From: Thiohalospira halophila DSM 15071 | Lineage (GTDB): Bacteria > Pseudomonadota > Gammaproteobacteria > Thiohalospirales > Thiohalospiraceae | Direction: 5' to 3' | Assembly (NCBI RefSeq): GCF_900112605.1 | Contig: NZ_FOMJ01000003.1 | Coordinates: forward strand, 62,001-126,000 | Length of the DNA stretch: 64,000 nucleotides | Shown here: in pieces, positions 60,594-64,000 of the stretch | Layout: the number at the start of each line of letters is the position of its first letter | How positions within the stretch are numbered: the first letter of the stretch is position 1 | The notes under the pieces: generated by a model | Told to the model about the DNA's origin: nothing | What the model saw: only the letters and a program-made list of their open reading frames with translations | Database searches by the model: none | Position numbers and translations under genes: made by a program

Positions 60594-60626
60594 AACGCCC
60601 GTCGCCCTTCGGCACGGGCGTTTTCT
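60594..60626 (+). terminator. intrinsic terminator after the TraF-like gene
   Basis: AACGCCCGT and ACGGGCGTT form a 9-bp stem followed by TTTTCT. A second stable hairpin, TCCCCCGC/GCGGGGGA (60565-60586), precedes it. The stem could also serve the convergent nfi gene on the other strand. Confidence 0.8.
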
Positions 60627-60640
60627 CGTTGGGCGGGCTG

Positions 60641-61315
60641 TCAGCGCGGGAAGGCCTCCCGGATCCGCTTGCCGGAGGCGGCGGCATCGGCGCGCCGGGT
60701 GGTCTCGGGCAGGCGGTAGCGTGGCGCCAGGGCGAGGGTCCAGGCCACGGCGGTCTCCAGCCCCACGCGGTGGCCCGGGGAGACGTAGACCGGCCGTACC
60801 CCGGTGCGGGTACGGACCACCGCGCCGAGGGTCTCGTCGCCCTCCCCGAGCGGGACCCGGCCGCCCCGCTCCTCGGGCACCGGCCCGTGCTCGCCGATGA
60901 GCCGGCTCTTGGCCACGCCGATGGTGGGGAGTTCCAGCCGCAGGCCGAGGTGGGAGGCGACCCCCAGCCGCCGGGGGTGGGCGATGCCCTGCCCGTCGCA
61001 GACGACGAGGTCCGGCGGCGCGGCCAGCCGCCCCAGGGCGGCGGCGATCACCGGGACCTCACGGAAGGAGAGGAGTCCCGGGATGTAGGGCAGGCGTACC
61101 GGCTCCCGGGCGATGGCCGTCTCCAGGGTCTCCAGCCCCGGCCAGGCGAGGACCACGGCCGCGGCCCGCGCCACCCGGCCGCCCTCCTCGAAGCCGACGT
61201 CCACCCCGGCCACCCGTTCCACCGGCCCCAGCCGGTCCGCCGTCTCCACCCGCCGGGCCAGGCAGCGCTGGAGCCGGTGGGCGGCGGCAATGCGGCGGCC
61301 GGCCATCTCAGCCAT
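60641..61315 (-). CDS. nfi: Deoxyinosine 3'-endonuclease (endonuclease V)
   Basis: Cuts DNA near deoxyinosine and other deaminated bases; 224 residues. Signature segments are VAGVDVGF (catalytic Asp), PYIPGLLSFRE (wedge motif and Glu) and CDGQGIAHPRRLGVASHLG (second Asp). It overlaps the upstream unknown gene by 8 bp. Confidence 0.95.
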   Translation of the reverse strand: MAEMAGRRIAAAHRLQRCLARRVETADRLGPVERVAGVDVGFEEGGRVARAAAVVLAWPGLETLETAIAREPVRLPYIPGLLSFREVPVIAAALGRLAAPPDLVVCDGQGIAHPRRLGVASHLGLRLELPTIGVAKSRLIGEHGPVPEERGGRVPLGEGDETLGAVVRTRTGVRPVYVSPGHRVGLETAVAWTLALAPRYRLPETTRRADAAASGKRIREAFPR

Positions 61316-61787
61316 CGGCGCCCTCGTCCCTCCCCTCGCCCTCGGCGGGACCTGGAATGGCCGGCGGTGGCGTGGGCCGCCCCAGGACCCGGCCCAGGTG
61401 GTAGTGGGCCGCCTCCCGGAGCCAGGCGTGGGAGAGGCGCCGCTGGCGGAAGCAGAGCCGCTCCACCAGCGGGCCGTTGCGGTAGAGGACCTCCTCCGGC
61501 GCGGGGTCGAAGGGCCGCTCCACGCTCACCCGCAGGAGACGGCCGAGGTTGCGGCCCAGGCCGTCGTCGGTGATGAGCAAGTGGGGCATCAACCCGCGCC
61601 GGGGGTCCGGCTCCGGATACTCGACCACCGCCAGCAGCCGCACTGGCTCTCCCGGGTGGAGGACCGGCGCCTGCCAACCGTTGAAGGTGGTCTCCAGCAG
61701 CCAGACCGGCTCGCCGAGGTGGGCGCGCAATGCCTCCACGCCGTCCTGGTAGGCGGCATCGGGCCAGATCTCAGCGTCGGCGGCCAC
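61308..61787 (-). CDS. Conserved-looking protein of unknown function upstream of nfi
   Basis: Unrecognised soluble protein of 159 residues from a GTG at 61787 with GAGGG upstream; an ATG at 61859 is also in frame but would overlap the preceding gene. Features: WLLETTFNGWQAPVLHPGE near the start, MPHLLITDDGLGRN in the middle, and an Arg/His-rich segment (ERLCFRQRRLSHAWLREAAHYH). The tail is Pro/Gly/acidic. It overlaps nfi by 8 bp, suggesting coupled translation. Without a family match I assign no function. Confidence 0.6.
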   Translation of the reverse strand: MAADAEIWPDAAYQDGVEALRAHLGEPVWLLETTFNGWQAPVLHPGEPVRLLAVVEYPEPDPRRGLMPHLLITDDGLGRNLGRLLRVSVERPFDPAPEEVLYRNGPLVERLCFRQRRLSHAWLREAAHYHLGRVLGRPTPPPAIPGPAEGEGRDEGADG

Positions 61788-61803
61788 GGCTGCCGCCCTC
61801 GCG

Positions 61804-62190
61804 CTACTGCGCCGGCGGAGCGCCGGGGGCCGGCATGCGGTCCGGTCCCATGCCGCCATCGCCGCCGCCGAGGACCAGGAAGGCGAACCCGAAAACCAGG
61901 CCGACGATGGCCAGGGCGGCGAGGATCTGGAAGAAGAGCCGCAACCGCCGGTTCATCAGGGTCACCGAGGCGGGGTCATCGCTCTCGTGGGCCGACTCGG
62001 CGGCATTGGCGATGCCGAAGGCGACGATGCCCAGCCAGACCGGGACCCAGGCGAGCAGCAGGCCGATCTGGGTCATGCCCAGCAGCAGGCCGTGGAAGAT
62101 GATGGCGACGCCGGCGGCGCGCACCCAACCGCGGGCCTGGTAGAGGGGGGCCACCAGCTCGGCACTGACGACGGGGGTCTGTTCGGACAT
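61804..62190 (-). CDS. Small two- to three-helix membrane protein (DUF5362-like)
   Basis: 128-residue membrane protein with hydrophobic helices at about 26-50 (AAGVAIIFHGLLLGM... continuing into LAWVPVWLGIVAF) and 88-107 (ILAALAIVGLVFGFAFLVLG), and a Gly/Pro-rich tail. The layout resembles DUF5362 proteins. The ATG at 62190 has an AGGAG ribosome-binding site. It appears to start a short operon with the unknown gene and nfi. Confidence 0.65.
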   Translation of the reverse strand: MSEQTPVVSAELVAPLYQARGWVRAAGVAIIFHGLLLGMTQIGLLLAWVPVWLGIVAFGIANAAESAHESDDPASVTLMNRRLRLFFQILAALAIVGLVFGFAFLVLGGGDGGMGPDRMPAPGAPPAQ

Positions 62191-62256
62191 GGGAAACTCC
62201 TGCTAGGTCTGGTGCCCATTCTAGCGCCGCTTGCAGCGACGGGGACAATACGATCG

Positions 62257-62292
62257 AAAAGGCCCCCGCCTCCCGGAGGGAAGCGGGGGCCT
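62257..62292 (-). terminator. intrinsic terminator of clpB
   Basis: On the minus strand AGGCCCCCGC and GCGGGGGCC form a long GC stem around a CTCC/GGAG inner stem, followed by TTTTC. It lies 22 bp after the clpB stop. Confidence 0.85.
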
Positions 62293-62313
62293 GCCGTCAG
62301 CGGGTGGCCCGGA

Positions 62314-64000
62314 TCAGGCCACCGAGGCCTTGCGCTCCGACTTGCCGAAGGTGAACTCGCCGTTGGCATCGAGATCCACCAGGATGACGTCGCCGGCGAC
62401 GAAGTTCCCGGCCAGCAGCTCCCGGGAGAGCGGATTCTCCACCAGGTGCTGGATGGCCCGCTTCAGCGGCCGGGCACCGTAGACCGGGTCGAAGCCGGCC
62501 TCGCCCAGCTTGTCCAGAGCGGCCTCACTGACCTCGACATCCATGTGGCGGTCCTGCAGACGCTCCCGCAGGTAGTTGAACTGGATGTCGGCGATCCGGC
62601 GGATCTGCTCCTGCTCCAGCGGGTGGAAGACCACCACCTCGTCCACGCGGTTGATGAACTCCGGCCGGAAGTGGTCGCCCACGATCCCCATCACCGCCGA
62701 CTTCATGGCGTCGTAGTCCGCCTCGGAGGCCATGTTCTGGATCTCCTGGGAGCCCAGGTTGGAGGTCATGACGATGACCGTGTTGCGGAAGTCCACCGTC
62801 CGGCCGTGGCCATCGGTGAGCCGGCCGTCATCCAGCACCTGCAGCAGGATGTTGAAGACGTCGGTATGCGCCTTCTCCACCTCGTCGAGCAGGATCACCG
62901 AGTAGGGCTTGCGGCGCACCGCCTCGGTGAGATAGCCGCCCTCCTCGTAGCCGACGTAGCCCGGCGGGGCCCCGATGAGCCGGGCCACGGAGTGCTTCTC
63001 CATGAACTCCGACATATCGATACGGACCATGGCCTCCTCGGTGTCGAAGAGGAAGCCGGCCAGCGCCTTGGTGAGCTCCGTCTTGCCCACGCCGGTGGGC
63101 CCCAGGAAGAGGAAGGAGCCGTTGGGCCGGTTGGGGTCGGAGAGCCCCGCCCGGGAGCGGCGGATGGCGTCGGAGACGGCGGCCACCGCCTCCTGCTGGC
63201 CGATGACCCGCTCACCCACGGCCTCCTCCATGCGCAGGAGCTTGTCCTTCTCACCCTCGAGCATCTTGGAGACCGGGATCCCGGTCCACTTGGAGATGAC
63301 CTCGGCGATCTCCTCCTCGCCCACGGAGTTCTTGAGCAGCCGGGTCTCGGACATCTCCACCTGGGTGGCCAGGTCGAGCTGGCGCTCCAGCTCGGGGATG
63401 CGGCCGTACTGCAGCTCCGACATGCGCTGGAGGTCGCCGGCGCGGCGGGCGGTCTCCACGTCCACCCGGGCGCGATCCAGCTCCTCCTTGATGTGCTGCG
63501 CCCCCTGCAGGGCCGCCTTCTCGGAGCTCCAGATCTCCTCGAGGTCGTTGTACTGCTTCTCGAGATCGGCGATCTCCTCCTCGAGCTTCTTCAACCGCTC
63601 CCGGGAGGCCTCGTCGGACTCCTTGTTCAGCGCCTCGCGCTCGATCTTGAGCTGGATGAGGCGCCGCTCCAGGCGATCCATCTCCTCCGGCTTGGAGTCG
63701 ATCTCCATGCGCAGGCGGCTGGCCGCCTCGTCCAGCAGGTCGATAGCCTTGTCGGGGAGCATGCGCGAGGTGATGTAGCGCTGGGAGAGCTGCGCCGCGG
63801 CGACGATGGCCGGGTCGGTGATCTCCACGCCGTGGTGGACCTCGTACTTCTCCTTCAGGCCCCGCAGGATGGCGACGGTGTCCTCCACTGTGGGCTCGTT
63901 CACCACCACCTGCTGGAAGCGGCGCTCCAGGGCGGCATCCTTCTCGATGTTCTCGCGGTACTCATCCAGCGTCGTGGCGCCGATGCAGTGGAGCTCACCG
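62314..64000 (-). CDS. clpB: Disaggregating chaperone ClpB, 5' part outside the window
   Basis: Hsp100 disaggregase; the C-terminal 561 residues are visible, open at base 64000. They begin within the first AAA+ domain ([17 protein letters not shown], a sensor-1/arginine-finger region), continue through the coiled-coil middle domain typical of ClpB (absent in ClpA), and contain the second AAA+ domain with Walker [16 protein letters not shown] and Walker [12 protein letters not shown]. The reading frame is intact to the window edge. Confidence 0.97.
   Translation of the reverse strand, partial: GELHCIGATTLDEYRENIEKDAALERRFQQVVVNEPTVEDTVAILRGLKEKYEVHHGVEITDPAIVAAAQLSQRYITSRMLPDKAIDLLDEAASRLRMEIDSKPEEMDRLERRLIQLKIEREALNKESDEASRERLKKLEEEIADLEKQYNDLEEIWSSEKAALQGAQHIKEELDRARVDVETARRAGDLQRMSELQYGRIPELERQLDLATQVEMSETRLLKNSVGEEEIAEVISKWTGIPVSKMLEGEKDKLLRMEEAVGERVIGQQEAVAAVSDAIRRSRAGLSDPNRPNGSFLFLGPTGVGKTELTKALAGFLFDTEEAMVRIDMSEFMEKHSVARLIGAPPGYVGYEEGGYLTEAVRRKPYSVILLDEVEKAHTDVFNILLQVLDDGRLTDGHGRTVDFRNTVIVMTSNLGSQEIQNMASEADYDAMKSAVMGIVGDHFRPEFINRVDEVVVFHPLEQEQIRRIADIQFNYLRERLQDRHMDVEVSEAALDKLGEAGFDPVYGARPLKRAIQHLVENPLSRELLAGNFVAGDVILVDLDANGEFTFGKSERKASVA

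Overview
The window reads as a conserved chromosomal block of a high-GC, probably halophilic, sulfur-metabolising gammaproteobacterium. The evidence is the gene order (ybgC-tolQRAB-pal-cpoB-queE-queC, ruvCAB, ndk-rlmN-pilW-hisS-yfgM-bamB-der, the isc operon, queA-tgt-yajC-secDF, pcnB-folK-dNK-panBCD), strong G/C at third codon positions, many Asp/Glu-rich proteins, and sulfur-related genes (YeeE/YedE transporter, DsrE). An Ectothiorhodospiraceae/Thiohalospira-like organism would fit; that is inference. Most genes lie on the minus strand, often with 1-19 bp overlaps. No phage, insertion sequence or CRISPR array was seen. yeeE (left) and clpB (right) are cut by the window edges.

Layout. 1-7.3 kb: start of a YeeE/YedE sulfur transporter, then the Tol-Pal envelope operon ending in two queuosine genes. 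7.3-10.9 kb: the GlrK-lipoprotein-GlrR two-component system followed by a 388-bp gene-free stretch, the only one above 300 bp. That stretch is highly organised: GlrR-type boxes, an IHF-like site, a sigma-54 promoter and an intrinsic terminator together define a ~118-nt small RNA gene with the logic of enterobacterial glmY. 10.9-17.1 kb: ruvCAB, yebC, a PP2C phosphatase, a lipase-like hydrolase and aspS. 17.3-19.1 kb: a PAS-GAF-PAS-GGDEF cyclase. 19.1-23.4 kb: a molybdenum hydroxylase (two subunits) with XdhC and MocA maturation factors. 23.5-26.4 kb: DsrE protein, AMP phosphorylase and a PRPP-synthetase-like protein. 26.4-27.6 kb: a Fic AMPylase under a palindrome-rich promoter.

27.7-34.6 kb: the der-bamB-yfgM-hisS-pilW-rlmN-ndk block, without the rodZ and ispG that often sit inside it. 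34.7-42.1 kb: iscRSUA-hscBA-fdx-iscX preceded by trmJ-cysE; a type-1 IscR box lies over the isc promoter and the cysE stop codon. 42.3-49.4 kb: suhB, a small orphan membrane protein, SecDF-YajC, and the tRNA queuosine enzymes Tgt and QueA. 49.1-54.1 kb: a DUF4870-like membrane protein, pgi and ppc. 54.3-59.0 kb: pantothenate genes, a deoxynucleoside kinase, folK and pcnB. 59-64 kb: tRNA-Glu(CTC), a TraF-like outer-membrane protein with an atypical AT-richer core, endonuclease V, two unknown genes, and clpB.

Functional themes are envelope integrity (Tol-Pal, BamB, SecDF, GlrKR), Fe-S assembly, and tRNA metabolism (QueC, QueE, QueA, Tgt, TrmJ, RlmN, AspS, HisS). Two compact repeat elements, at 34.9 kb and 54.1 kb, occupy intergenic gaps.
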